43,196 bases of DNA from Mariniphaga sp. (lineage in GTDB: Bacteria > Bacteroidota > Bacteroidia > Bacteroidales > Prolixibacteraceae). Positions 25,546 through 33,563 of the stretch are shown piece after piece. The stretch is taken from positions 1 to 43,196 of the forward strand of contig JAHYIT010000031.1 in NCBI GenBank assembly GCA_019429205.1. The letters run 5' to 3'. Below the pieces are notes generated by a model. The model ran no database searches and was not told the origin of the DNA. It worked only from the letters and a program-made list of their open reading frames with translations. A program made the translations under genes and the position numbers. How positions within the stretch are numbered: the stretch's first letter is position 1; each line of letters opens with the position of its first letter.

Positions 25546-26820
25546 ATGGCGCGAAAGTTTCTGTTTATTCTTTTTTTGTTCCCTTTGGTAACCTTTGGGC
25601 AGGAAAACTTTTCAACATATTTTCAGAAAAAATCATTAAGGTTCGATTTTTTACTTGGAGGAAATGCAAAAGAAGTCACGGTATATTCGCAACAAATGAA
25701 ACAGGAACCGCATTGGGCAGGTTCTTTAGAAAACTTGACAGATACTTTTAATTATGGAACTTACCGTTTTCAGGTTTTTGATGTAGAAAAGGGAAAACTG
25801 CTGTATTCCAAAGGTTTTAGTACACTTTTTCAGGAATGGCAAACAACAGCCGAAGCAAAAAAAACGGACAAAACTTTTTACCAGGCTGTTATTTTTCCTT
25901 TTCCAAAAAAAAAGGTTCGGCTCAGCATTGAAGCACGGCAATGGGAGGGAAACTTTAAGTCAATTTTTGAAATAGAAATCGACCCGGAAAACTATTTTAT
26001 TTTAAAAGAAGTTCCTCAGCCGTATGAATCTGTTTCTATTGAAAAAAATGGGAAACCGGAAAATCATGTAGATTTGGTTATTTTGGCCGAAGGTTATACT
26101 GTTGATGAAATGGATAAGTTTGTGGAAGATGCAAAAAGGGTTAGCGGTTATTTATTCGAAGAAGAACCTTTTAAATCGAACAGGAAAAAGTTTAATGTAA
26201 CAGCATTGGTGACCCCTTCGGTAGATTCAGGCACCGATATTCCAGGTGAAAATGTGTATAAAAATACCATTTTTAGTTCAACCTTTTATACATTTGATCT
26301 CGACAGGTATCTCACTACCAGCGATATGAAATCAATTTACGATGCTGCTTCAGGTGTTCCGTATGATCATCTTTATATTTTGGTAAACAGTGAACGTTAT
26401 GGGGGCGGGGGTTTTTACAACTTTTTAAGTGTATGCACATCTGATAATCAGTTAACGAAAGAAGTTTTTGTGCATGAATTTGGACATGGATTTGCCGGGT
26501 TGGGCGATGAATACTACAATTCAGCTGTGGCTTATGAAGATTTCTACAACATGAAAATTGAACCATGGGAACCCAATATTACCACACTGGTTGATTTTGA
26601 AAAAAAATGGCAGTCAATGATAGAATCTTCAACTCCGGTTCCAACACCACGCGAAGCAAAGTTCTCGGGAACAGTTGGTGCTTTTGAAGGGGGCGGATAC
26701 ACAGCAAAGGGCATTTACAGTCCGGTTATGGATTGCCGCATGAAAAGCAACAATGCCAAAAACTTTTGCCCGGTTTGCACTGATGCCATTCAAAGGGTTA
26801 TCGATTTTCATTGTAATTAA
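25546..26820 (+). CDS. secreted M64-family (IgA peptidase-like) metallopeptidase
   Basis: The 424-residue protein has a signal peptide (MARKF, hydrophobic core, cleavage near TFGQ), a beta-rich N-terminal domain (about 25-150) and a metallopeptidase domain with the zinc motif HEFGHGFAGLGDEYY, typical of peptidase M64. Four Cys near the C-terminus (DCRMKSN...FCPVC) may form disulfides. The frame also opens at ATG 25534, but the second ATG gives a more usual signal-peptide start. Family members are exported zinc proteases; IgA specificity is known only for one member and should not be assumed here. Confidence 0.88.
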   Translation: MARKFLFILFLFPLVTFGQENFSTYFQKKSLRFDFLLGGNAKEVTVYSQQMKQEPHWAGSLENLTDTFNYGTYRFQVFDVEKGKLLYSKGFSTLFQEWQTTAEAKKTDKTFYQAVIFPFPKKKVRLSIEARQWEGNFKSIFEIEIDPENYFILKEVPQPYESVSIEKNGKPENHVDLVILAEGYTVDEMDKFVEDAKRVSGYLFEEEPFKSNRKKFNVTALVTPSVDSGTDIPGENVYKNTIFSSTFYTFDLDRYLTTSDMKSIYDAASGVPYDHLYILVNSERYGGGGFYNFLSVCTSDNQLTKEVFVHEFGHGFAGLGDEYYNSAVAYEDFYNMKIEPWEPNITTLVDFEKKWQSMIESSTPVPTPREAKFSGTVGAFEGGGYTAKGIYSPVMDCRMKSNNAKNFCPVCTDAIQRVIDFHCN

Positions 26821-27085
26821 AAAAACGGACCTGGTTTCCCAAATCCGTTTTCTTTTTGCAGCTTTATTGGTTGCAGTTGTTTTGGTTTCGGGTGGTGGTT
26901 CGGCTTCAGAACAAACTCCTGCATTGCTTTCTCAGGTAAATACCGATGCAGTGCTTACGGGTTACCGTGCATTTTTCGATAAATTTGCCAATTTACCTGC
27001 AGGGGTTGCAGGAATTTTGATGGGAGCCTCATTGCTTCTTTTGATGGAAAAATTTTTGGATTCGCGCAGACACGCAATTTTATAA
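26783..27085 (+). CDS. small membrane protein of unknown function, start uncertain
   Basis: This frame overlaps the 3' end of the M64 gene and continues 265 bp beyond it. After the overlap the codons look like those of real genes in the window, giving KKTDLVSQ, a hydrophobic stretch (LFAALLVAVVLVSGGG), a soluble segment, then AGILMGASLLLLMEKF and a charged end. That suggests a signal sequence or anchor plus one more membrane helix. ATG codons at 26753 and 26783 both lie inside the M64 gene, and a non-standard ATT at 26816 would give the most natural N-terminus (KKTD...). A hairpin at 26822-26851 falls in its first codons. It may be a real small gene, or the 3' remnant of one. Confidence 0.4.
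   Translation: MPFKGLSIFIVIKKTDLVSQIRFLFAALLVAVVLVSGGGSASEQTPALLSQVNTDAVLTGYRAFFDKFANLPAGVAGILMGASLLLLMEKFLDSRRHAIL
26822..26857 (+). terminator. hairpin after the M64 gene
   Basis: AAAACGGA and TCCGTTTT form an 8-bp stem with a 14-base loop and the run CTTTTT after it, starting 2 bp beyond the M64 stop. It looks like an intrinsic terminator but lies inside the small overlapping ORF. Confidence 0.55.
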
Positions 27086-27114
27086 AAGCTGGCTGGTAAA
27101 AATATTATTTTATG

Positions 27115-27144
27115 AAATCCTGGCAGATTGCCGGGATTTTTTAT
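27115..27144. terminator. terminator between the small ORF and the epimerase gene
   Basis: AAATCCTGGCA and TGCCGGGATTT form an 11-bp stem with one G-T pair and a 3-base loop, followed by TTTTTA. It lies just beyond the stop of the minus-strand epimerase gene and can serve the plus strand too. Confidence 0.8.
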
Positions 27145-27147
27145 TTT

Positions 27148-28113
27148 TTAAAAGCAGGCTTCTTTTACCAGGTATCTCTCCACATAAGTTTCAATACCCT
27201 CTTCAAGCTCAACAAAAGGTTTTGTATATCCAATTTCCCTGAGTTTGTCCATTTCTGCTTCAGTAAAATACTGGTAACGTCCGCGTAATTCAACCGGGGT
27301 GTCAACAAAAGAAATTTCCGGATTCATTCTAAGGCTTCTGAAAACTGCCTGTGTTAAGTCAAGGAATGATCGGGCTTTTCCTGTCCCAACGTTAAAAATT
27401 CCTGAATGTTCCTGATTGTGCATAAAATAGAGCATCACATCCGCAATGTCGTCCACATAAACAAAATCGCGGCTTTGCTCTCCATCTTTGTAATCTTTGT
27501 GGTGCGACTTAAACAACTTCATCTGCCCCGATTTATTTATGGTATTAAATGCATGAAGCACCACCGATGCCATTCTGCCTTTATGAAATTCGTTGGGCCC
27601 GTAAACATTAAAGAATTTTAAGCCAGCCCAAAATGGGGGAGTGCGGGTTTGTTTCAGTGCCCAAACATCAAAATTGTGTTTTGACCAGCCATATAAATTT
27701 AAAGGACGAAGGTTTGATAAGTTAATGTGAGTGTCGGAAAAGCCTAATTCGCCATTTCCGTATGTGGCCGCCGAAGAAGCATAAATAAGCGGCACCTGAA
27801 TCTCTGAACAAATGTTCCAGAGTCTTTGTGAATAAATCAGGTTGAGTTGCTGATAAAGTTCGGGTTCAAGTCCAACAGTGTCTGTGCGGGCGCCCATGTG
27901 AAAAATAAAATCCACATCGTCGGCATGTTTAATAAGCCACTTAAAAAACTTATCCCTGTCAATGAATTTCCTGTATTTTTTACTGAACAGGTTGATATCT
28001 TTGGATGGATCATCAAACCGGTCAACTAGAATCAAATCACTGTAACCTGCCTGGTTCAGCTTTCCTGCTAAATAACTGCCTATAAAACCGGCAGCCCCTG
28101 TTATTACTATCAT
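27148..28113 (-). CDS. rfaD: ADP-glyceromanno-heptose 6-epimerase
   Basis: RfaD/HldD converts ADP-D-glycero-D-manno-heptose to the L-glycero form for the lipopolysaccharide core. The 321-residue SDR-type protein has the NAD(P) motif ITGAAGFIGSYLA at the N-terminus, HMGARTDT, the catalytic YGWSK pair, the substrate loop FFNVYGPNEFHKGRMASV, and SRDFVYVDDIA with FNVGTGKARSF, all typical of HldD. It stands alone here; other heptose genes are not in the window. The 275 bp upstream (28114-28388), shared with folE, show only AT-rich DNA and a weak folE -7 box. Confidence 0.95.
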   Translation of the reverse strand: MIVITGAAGFIGSYLAGKLNQAGYSDLILVDRFDDPSKDINLFSKKYRKFIDRDKFFKWLIKHADDVDFIFHMGARTDTVGLEPELYQQLNLIYSQRLWNICSEIQVPLIYASSAATYGNGELGFSDTHINLSNLRPLNLYGWSKHNFDVWALKQTRTPPFWAGLKFFNVYGPNEFHKGRMASVVLHAFNTINKSGQMKLFKSHHKDYKDGEQSRDFVYVDDIADVMLYFMHNQEHSGIFNVGTGKARSFLDLTQAVFRSLRMNPEISFVDTPVELRGRYQYFTEAEMDKLREIGYTKPFVELEEGIETYVERYLVKEACF

Positions 28114-28388
28114 TCTTTCAAAGTGGTTTAATTTGGCAAAGTAAATTTAAATTGTTTACCTGTCAAAGTGGTCATTCGTATAACTTAATTTTGATTCAAA
28201 TATTGTATAATTCACAAAAAAATATTTTTCAACTGAAATTTTTTGCTGCTAATTTGTTTCTTTGATAATAAGATGGAAATTTGAGAAAATGGTTGCTTTT
28301 ACCTTTCGTTTTAGATATCAGTTAATTCAATTGACCTTTTTTTCTGAAAAAAAATCCATCTTTGTATGAAATTTAAGTATTATTCACC

Positions 28389-29012
28389 ATGTGTACACCA
28401 GGTATAAACAACGCGAATGTTTACGAACGGATTGATGTTTATGATGAAAAGATAACCAATGCGCTTTCTCAAAATTATAGAAATATTTTGGAAATTTTAG
28501 GCGAAGATGCATCGCGAGAAGGACTGGATAAAACACCTGAGCGGGTTGCCAAAGCCATGCAGTTTTTGTTGCAGGGGTACAAAACCGATCCGGTGGAAAT
28601 TCTAAAATCGGCCATGTTTACTGAAGATTACCGGCAAATGGTTATTGTGAAAGATATTGAAATTTACTCCATGTGCGAACACCATTTGCTTCCGTTTTTT
28701 GGGAAAGCACACGTTGCTTACATTCCAAACGGAACCATCACCGGATTGAGCAAGATTGCGCGTGTGGTTGATGTTTTTGCGCGCAGGCTTCAGGTTCAGG
28801 AACGGCTTACTTCGCAAATTAAAGACTGCATACATGATACATTAAAACCACTGGGAGTTGCCGTGGTTATTGAAGCCCAGCATCTGTGCATGCAAATGCG
28901 GGGGATTCAGAAACAGCATTCCATAACAACAACCTCTGATTTTACCGGAGCCTTTCAGAAAAATGCCACCCGCGATGAGTTTATTAAACTTATAAGCACA
29001 AAATTTAGCTAA
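28389..29012 (+). CDS. folE: GTP cyclohydrolase I
   Basis: FolE makes 7,8-dihydroneopterin triphosphate from GTP, the first step of folate synthesis. The 207-residue protein has the zinc ligands Cys96 and His99 in [10 protein letters not shown] and Cys167 in QHLCMQMRG, plus the [17 protein letters not shown] and QERLT segments of the type I enzyme. The N-terminal 20 residues are variable, as is usual. A near-consensus -7 box (CATCTTTG) sits some 20 bp upstream of the ATG. Its stop is 5 bp from the stop of the convergent lactonase gene. Confidence 0.96.
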   Translation: MCTPGINNANVYERIDVYDEKITNALSQNYRNILEILGEDASREGLDKTPERVAKAMQFLLQGYKTDPVEILKSAMFTEDYRQMVIVKDIEIYSMCEHHLLPFFGKAHVAYIPNGTITGLSKIARVVDVFARRLQVQERLTSQIKDCIHDTLKPLGVAVVIEAQHLCMQMRGIQKQHSITTTSDFTGAFQKNATRDEFIKLISTKFS

Positions 29013-29017
29013 TTTTA

Positions 29018-30136
29018 TTACAGAAATTCGAGGCAAACCGGGGCTGGCAGTTTTATTTCTTTGCCCGAAAATTCAGGAATCCCGGTTTCAGTATTAATAT
29101 TGAAAACCACAATATTTCCGCTGTGTTGATTGGCCACCAGTAAAAATTTACCATCAGCAGTTATGGTGAAATTCCTTGGCCATTCGCCACGAGTTGGAAC
29201 TGTTGATAGAAATTCCAGTTGTTTCGAAACAGGATCAGTTTTAAAAACAGCAATAGAATTATGGCCTCTGTTCGAACCGTAAACATATTTTCCGTCTGCA
29301 GAAACATGAATATCAGCACAGTAGCTTGTTCCGCTGAAATTTCCAGGTAGTGTTGAAATAGTTTGCACCACTTCCCGGTTTCGGCCATTTTTATCGATTA
29401 CACTAATTGTGGAATTCAGCTCATTAATCACATAAATTACATCTGCATTCGGATGAAAATCAAAATGCCGTGGTCCGGAACCGGGAGGAAGATTTACAAA
29501 GTGTTGTTTTGCCGGTATGAGTTTATCTTTTTTCAGGTCAAAAATATTCAGTTGGTCGGTACCCAAATCGGCACTGAAAGCTTGTTTGCCGTTTTTCGAA
29601 AATTTAATGGAGTGGGCATGTGGTGCAGTTTGCCTGGAAGTTGGACCGGAACCTTCATTGCTAATTGTTGAACTTGCAGGATTAAGTTTTCCATCGTCAT
29701 CTATTTTGTATAACGATGTGGTTCCGCCTCCGTATGTTGCAATGGCAGTAAAATTTCCATTAGGCGAAACATCAACATGGCAAGGGTCTGAACCATGTGA
29801 TAACTGCTTATTCAGGAACTTCAAATCCCCGTTCTGATCAATTTTATATGCTTGAATATAACCTCCGGATTTTTCAACTTTTTCTGGAAGACGGGTAACC
29901 GCATACAAAAAGTTTCGGTTTGGAGAAATTTTCAGAAACGAAGGATTGTCAATTCCTTTGAATGTTTTAATCAGTGCAATTTCTCCGGTGGAAAAGTCAA
30001 AGCTGCAAAGATTAATTCCTTCTGCACCTTCCGAAGTAAAGGTTCCAACATAAAACTTGCCTGAATCCGAAGTTTGTGCAAAGCACTGGAAAAACAAAAA
30101 CAGACTAAAAATTCCGCCTAATATTTTTTGCATCAT
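29018..30136 (-). CDS. secreted lactonase-family beta-propeller (6-phosphogluconolactonase-like)
   Basis: The 372-residue protein has a signal peptide (cleavage near CFAQ) and seven propeller-like repeats with the family patterns KFYVGTFTSEGAEGI at the start, GSDPCHVDVSPNG, TAPHAHSIKFSKNG, GSGPRHFDFHPN and WPRNFTITADGKFLLVANQ. These match the YbhE-type lactonase family (PF10282), which includes 6-phosphogluconolactonase and muconate cycloisomerase-type enzymes. Export makes a role in the pentose phosphate pathway unlikely, so a sugar-lactone hydrolase in the periplasm is inferred. Either of two adjacent ATGs can be the start. A second propeller protein is encoded divergently just upstream. 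Confidence 0.88.
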   Translation of the reverse strand: MMQKILGGIFSLFLFFQCFAQTSDSGKFYVGTFTSEGAEGINLCSFDFSTGEIALIKTFKGIDNPSFLKISPNRNFLYAVTRLPEKVEKSGGYIQAYKIDQNGDLKFLNKQLSHGSDPCHVDVSPNGNFTAIATYGGGTTSLYKIDDDGKLNPASSTISNEGSGPTSRQTAPHAHSIKFSKNGKQAFSADLGTDQLNIFDLKKDKLIPAKQHFVNLPPGSGPRHFDFHPNADVIYVINELNSTISVIDKNGRNREVVQTISTLPGNFSGTSYCADIHVSADGKYVYGSNRGHNSIAVFKTDPVSKQLEFLSTVPTRGEWPRNFTITADGKFLLVANQHSGNIVVFNINTETGIPEFSGKEIKLPAPVCLEFL

Positions 30137-30247
30137 AGTTTTAAATTTTGTTTTTGATGAAAGAATTTTTTAGCAAATTGAACTTTTTTTTGCAATAAAC
30201 GCTTTTTTATGGTAACTTTTTATGCAAAAATTTAAAACGAATGTATT

Positions 30248-31078
30248 ATGAAAACTTTACAGATTGGTTTGCTTTTAATTTTTATTTCGGGTTTGAGTGC
30301 AATAAATGCACAAAAGCTTGAAAAAGTTTGGGAAACAACGGCTGAGTTAAAAACACCGGAATCCGTTCTTTTTGATGAAGAAAAAGAAATAATGTATGTG
30401 GCCAATATTAACGGTGATCCTTCTGCAAAAGATGGGAACGGCTTTATCAGTATTTTAAACGCTGATGGAAGCGAAAAAAACCTGCAGTGGGTTAAAGGTC
30501 TTGATGCGCCCAAAGGAATGGCTCTTTATGATGGGAAACTTTACGTGTCGGATATTGACAGGTTGGTTGAAATTGATGTTCAGAGCGGTAAAATAATAAG
30601 CAGGTTTCATGCGTCAAATGCCGTTTTTTTGAATGATGTGGCAGCGTGTGGCAATGGAATGATTCTGGTTTCAGATACCAGAACAGCAAAAATTCATGCG
30701 CTTGTAAACGGCTCATTAACACTTTGGATGGAAGGTGAGCCTCTTGAAACTCCAAACGGACTGCTCACCGAAAAGGGTAAACTTTATATCGGCGATAAAA
30801 ACATTTATGAAGTGGACATCAAAACAAAGGAGATTAAACAAATAATTGCTGATGCCGGTGGTGTTGACGGGCTGGAGAAAAACAATGCCGGAGAATTTGT
30901 TTTTTCCAACTGGCCAGGCAGGGTTTTCATTCACCGAAACGGAAAAAATATAAAATTGCTCGATACAACTGCCGATGAAATAAACACTGCCGATTTGGAT
31001 TTTGCCTTAAAACTGGATTTGGTTCTGGTACCTACATTTTTTGATAATAAAGTTGTGGCATACAAAATTGTTGATTAA
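30248..31078 (+). CDS. secreted SMP-30/gluconolactonase-like beta-propeller protein
   Basis: The 276-residue protein has a signal peptide (cleavage near NAQ) and a six-bladed propeller layout like SMP-30/gluconolactonase: LKTPESVLFDEEKEIMYVAN, APKGMALYDGKLYVSD, NDVAACGNGMILVSDT and ETPNGLLTEKGKLYIGD. The Glu and Asn/Asp positions expected for a metal site seem present (PESV, NDVA, PNGL) but were not aligned. It is divergent from the lactonase at 29018-30136 with 111 bp between, so the two share a control region and may act on related substrates in the periplasm. Confidence 0.78.
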   Translation: MKTLQIGLLLIFISGLSAINAQKLEKVWETTAELKTPESVLFDEEKEIMYVANINGDPSAKDGNGFISILNADGSEKNLQWVKGLDAPKGMALYDGKLYVSDIDRLVEIDVQSGKIISRFHASNAVFLNDVAACGNGMILVSDTRTAKIHALVNGSLTLWMEGEPLETPNGLLTEKGKLYIGDKNIYEVDIKTKEIKQIIADAGGVDGLEKNNAGEFVFSNWPGRVFIHRNGKNIKLLDTTADEINTADLDFALKLDLVLVPTFFDNKVVAYKIVD

Positions 31079-31114
31079 TTTAGAGGCAAATAGAATTTTA
31101 AATAAAAAAACCAA

Positions 31115-31351
31115 ATGGAAGAACCGAAAATTGCAGCAAAATTTCCTAAAATGGTTACTCTGGAGCCAGGCACTTATTTCTGGTGTGCATGTGGCCGAAG
31201 TAATAATCAGCCTTTTTGCGATGGCTCGCATAAGGGAACTGGGATTACCCCGTTAGGCTTTGAAATAAAAGAGAAAAAAGATGCATGGCTCTGCCAGTGT
31301 AAGCATTCAAAAAACAAACCGTATTGCGATGGTACGCATAAGGAATTGTAA
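31115..31351 (+). CDS. tandem CDGSH iron-sulfur protein
   Basis: The 78-residue protein consists of two CDGSH zinc-finger-like Fe-S domains. The first has Cys24, Cys26, Cys35 and His39 (CACGRSNNQPFCDGSH); the second has Cys60, Cys62, Cys71 and His75 (CQCKHSKNKPYCDGTH), with Thr for Ser. Each three-Cys/one-His set should hold a redox-active, labile 2Fe-2S cluster, as in mitoNEET-related class III proteins. It follows the SMP-30-like gene by 36 bp, probably one transcript, and faces the flavin reductase-rubredoxin gene across a palindrome. Its role is unknown; cluster transfer or electron transfer is likely. Confidence 0.92.
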   Translation: MEEPKIAAKFPKMVTLEPGTYFWCACGRSNNQPFCDGSHKGTGITPLGFEIKEKKDAWLCQCKHSKNKPYCDGTHKEL

Positions 31352-31352
31352 G

Positions 31353-31541
31353 CAAAAACAGCCGGTTATACTTCGCGCGGGATAAAATGTGCCAACCAAA
31401 TTTAGTTGGTCCCGAGCATTCGGGAGCAAAAGTGCAGTTGGCAAAATGACTTGCTCCCGATTACTCGGGACCAATTGCTTTTTGCCAACTTACATAAATG
31501 TATAAATTTATCCCGTTTTTAGTATAACACCGGCTGTTTTG
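31353..31541. repeat. nested multi-palindrome between two convergent genes
   Basis: From stop codon to stop codon the spacer is a set of nested inverted repeats. The outer arms (31353-31372 and 31521-31541) are a 20-bp terminal inverted repeat, CAAAAACAGCCGGTTATACT, with a 2-base insertion on the right. Inside are CGGGATAAA/TTTATCCCG (31378/31507), AGTTGGCAAAA/TTTTGCCAACT (31436/31480), and two 24-bp units (31406-31429, 31451-31474) that are near-perfect inverses of each other, each holding its own hairpin TCCCGA-N4-TCGGGA. It could be a bidirectional terminator, a REP-like element, or a MITE with 20-bp ends. Confidence 0.85.
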
Positions 31542-31542
31542 T

Positions 31543-32286
31543 TTAGTTTCTTTTGAAATACTCTTTTCCTGCGTTGCAAATCGGACATTTATAATCGTCA
31601 GGTAAATCTTCAAACGGCGTTCCGGGAGGAATTCCTGCTGTTGGATCGCCTTCTTCAGGATTGTACTGAAAGCCACAAATCTGGCACGTAAATATATCCA
31701 TATTATCACCTTTCTCCTGTTCTTTTTTTTGAGGTTCAGCCTTTTGTTTTTTCACTGGTTCCTGTTCGCCATCGAGCTTTTCCTTTTCAATATAGGTTGG
31801 TGAATTTTTTGGCGAAAGCATTTTGTATTTTTCACGGTAATATGCATAGGTAAGTGGTTCTTCGTCTGAAAGAACTTCACTGTCCAAAACTTCGCCAATA
31901 ATCAGAACATGCGAGCCTACGTCCTGGGTGGCAACAACTTTGCAGTCGAACCAGGCCACCGATGAATCGAGAACGATGGGAGCACCTGTTTTTGCTGTTT
32001 TGGTTTCCACATTCCTGAATTTGTCAATTTCAGTGCCCGACATAAACCCAAATTCACCAATAAGTGAAGTGCTTGCATTTTTCCCTAAAACCGAAATGGA
32101 AAAAATCCTGCTCTGAAGAATCTTTTCTAAAGTAGCATTTTTTTTATGGCAGCTGATTGCGATTTGTGATGGCTCCGAAGTTACCTGGAAAACAGTATTT
32201 CCTATGTAACCTGCATTATTGTTGTTTACTTTGGTAGTGATAATATAGAGCCCGTAAGATAGTTTGTGAAAAGCTTTGTATTTCAT
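31543..32286 (-). CDS. flavin reductase-rubredoxin fusion (Hrb-like)
   Basis: The 247-residue protein joins an FMN-binding flavin-reductase domain (about 1-160; SYGLYIITT, then GYIGNTVFQVTSEPSQIAIS) to a C-terminal rubredoxin (about 197-247) through a charged linker rich in Lys, Glu and Gln. The rubredoxin has Cys201, Cys204, Cys234 and Cys237 (CQIC and CPIC) holding one Fe. This is the layout of high-molecular-weight rubredoxin, which passes NAD(P)H electrons to flavodiiron proteins that reduce O2 or NO. No flavodiiron gene is in the window. It points to an anaerobic or microaerophilic lifestyle. The convergent neighbour is the CDGSH protein. Confidence 0.9.
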   Translation of the reverse strand: MKYKAFHKLSYGLYIITTKVNNNNAGYIGNTVFQVTSEPSQIAISCHKKNATLEKILQSRIFSISVLGKNASTSLIGEFGFMSGTEIDKFRNVETKTAKTGAPIVLDSSVAWFDCKVVATQDVGSHVLIIGEVLDSEVLSDEEPLTYAYYREKYKMLSPKNSPTYIEKEKLDGEQEPVKKQKAEPQKKEQEKGDNMDIFTCQICGFQYNPEEGDPTAGIPPGTPFEDLPDDYKCPICNAGKEYFKRN

Positions 32287-32364
32287 ATGATACCTTTTTT
32301 ATACTTTTATAAAATTAATAATTCTTTCATTTTTAACATTGAAAGTAATAAAAATAAAGGAACC

Positions 32365-33444
32365 ATGAGAAAAACTACCATTTTGACTCTTTTTTTTGTA
32401 ATATTCTTTTCAACCACTTTTGCCCAGAATTTTGACGTGTTGGAAGAGAATTTTAACCAATTGCAAACGAATAATAAAAATCTGAATCACAGGCTTGATG
32501 TGGTTGAAAAAATGATTGACGATTTGCTCTGGTATCAAAAAGTGGGTGATATTGCCTATGTTGACAAATTGTATATTTACGGACCTCCAAAATGGAAAGA
32601 GGAAAATCCTTCAGCCAAAGGCGCCGGGAATCCTGTAAAGTTTTGGACTTATGTATTTATCCCGAAAAATGTTGATGTTTCAAAAAAATACCCTTTAATT
32701 GTTTTGCCACACGGGGGTGTCCATGCCGATTTTACAACGTACTATGCTCATATTGTGCGTGAATTTATTAGCCAGGGGTATGTTATTGTGGCTCCCGAAT
32801 ACAGGGGCAGCACCGGCTATGGAAAAGCGCATTACGAAAAAATTGATTACGGTGGCCTTGAAACAGAAGATGTTTTTTACAGCCGCAATTATATGTTTGA
32901 AAATTATGGTTTTATCGATGAAAAACGCGTGGGAATAGTTGGTTGGAGTCACGGTGGGTTGATTGCGCTGATGAATATATTTGATCACCCAAATGATTAC
33001 CAGGTGGCATTTGCCGGTGTTCCGGTAAGTGATTTAATTGCCCGAATGGGTTACCACACGCAAAGTTACCGCGATTTATTTGAAGCGGATTACCATATTG
33101 GACAAAATGCCAATGACAATGTGGCTGAATACCGCCGGCGGTCTCCTGCATGGAATACCCATAAATATAAAGGGACTCCTTTGCTCATTCATACCAACAC
33201 CAACGATGATGACGTAAATGTACTGGAGGTGGAGCATTTGGTTAAATTATTAAAAGCCGAAGGCAAACCATTTGAATATGAAATTTTTGATGCCTTGCCT
33301 GGCGGGCATTCGTTCGACAGGATGGATACCAAAATGGCCAAAGAAATCAGATATACAATACATAATCATTTGGCAAAATACCTCAAGCCCGAAAAACCAT
33401 TCACCAATTTAAAAGATTTACAAAAGGCTGGTTACAGGTTTTAA
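32365..33444 (+). CDS. secreted S9-type alpha/beta hydrolase
   Basis: The 359-residue protein has a signal peptide (cleavage near FAQ), a helical N-terminal stretch (about 22-60), then a prolyl-oligopeptidase-like hydrolase domain. Seen are VLPHGGVHADF (oxyanion region), APEYRGSTGYGKAHY, the nucleophile Ser195 in VGWSHGGLIA, an acidic segment TNTNDDDVNVLEVE at about 278-290 with the catalytic Asp, and the His315 in LPGGHSFDR. It probably cleaves peptides or esters in the periplasm. The frame opens at 32266, but the ATG at 32365 begins the signal peptide and follows the purine-rich AAAGGAACC. Confidence 0.85.
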   Translation: MRKTTILTLFFVIFFSTTFAQNFDVLEENFNQLQTNNKNLNHRLDVVEKMIDDLLWYQKVGDIAYVDKLYIYGPPKWKEENPSAKGAGNPVKFWTYVFIPKNVDVSKKYPLIVLPHGGVHADFTTYYAHIVREFISQGYVIVAPEYRGSTGYGKAHYEKIDYGGLETEDVFYSRNYMFENYGFIDEKRVGIVGWSHGGLIALMNIFDHPNDYQVAFAGVPVSDLIARMGYHTQSYRDLFEADYHIGQNANDNVAEYRRRSPAWNTHKYKGTPLLIHTNTNDDDVNVLEVEHLVKLLKAEGKPFEYEIFDALPGGHSFDRMDTKMAKEIRYTIHNHLAKYLKPEKPFTNLKDLQKAGYRF

Positions 33445-33534
33445 AATTCAATTGTTTCTTCCAAATTCAACTTTTTGTTTCAAATAGGGAAAATATTAAA
33501 AAAATTTCCTATTTTGGCACTGTTTTTTAAGATT

Positions 33535-33561
33535 ATGGACGATCACGAAAAAAAAACTTAA
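33535..33561 (+). other. short upstream ORF with an A9 run
   Basis: ATG at 33535 opens an eight-codon frame (MDDHEKKT) that stops 2 bp before the ATG of the sigma-54 activator. It contains nine consecutive A at 33548-33556. One more A would join this frame to the activator, adding an N-terminus MDDHEKKNLK. It may be a leader peptide or a slipped true start. Confidence 0.35.
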
Positions 33562-33563
33562 AA

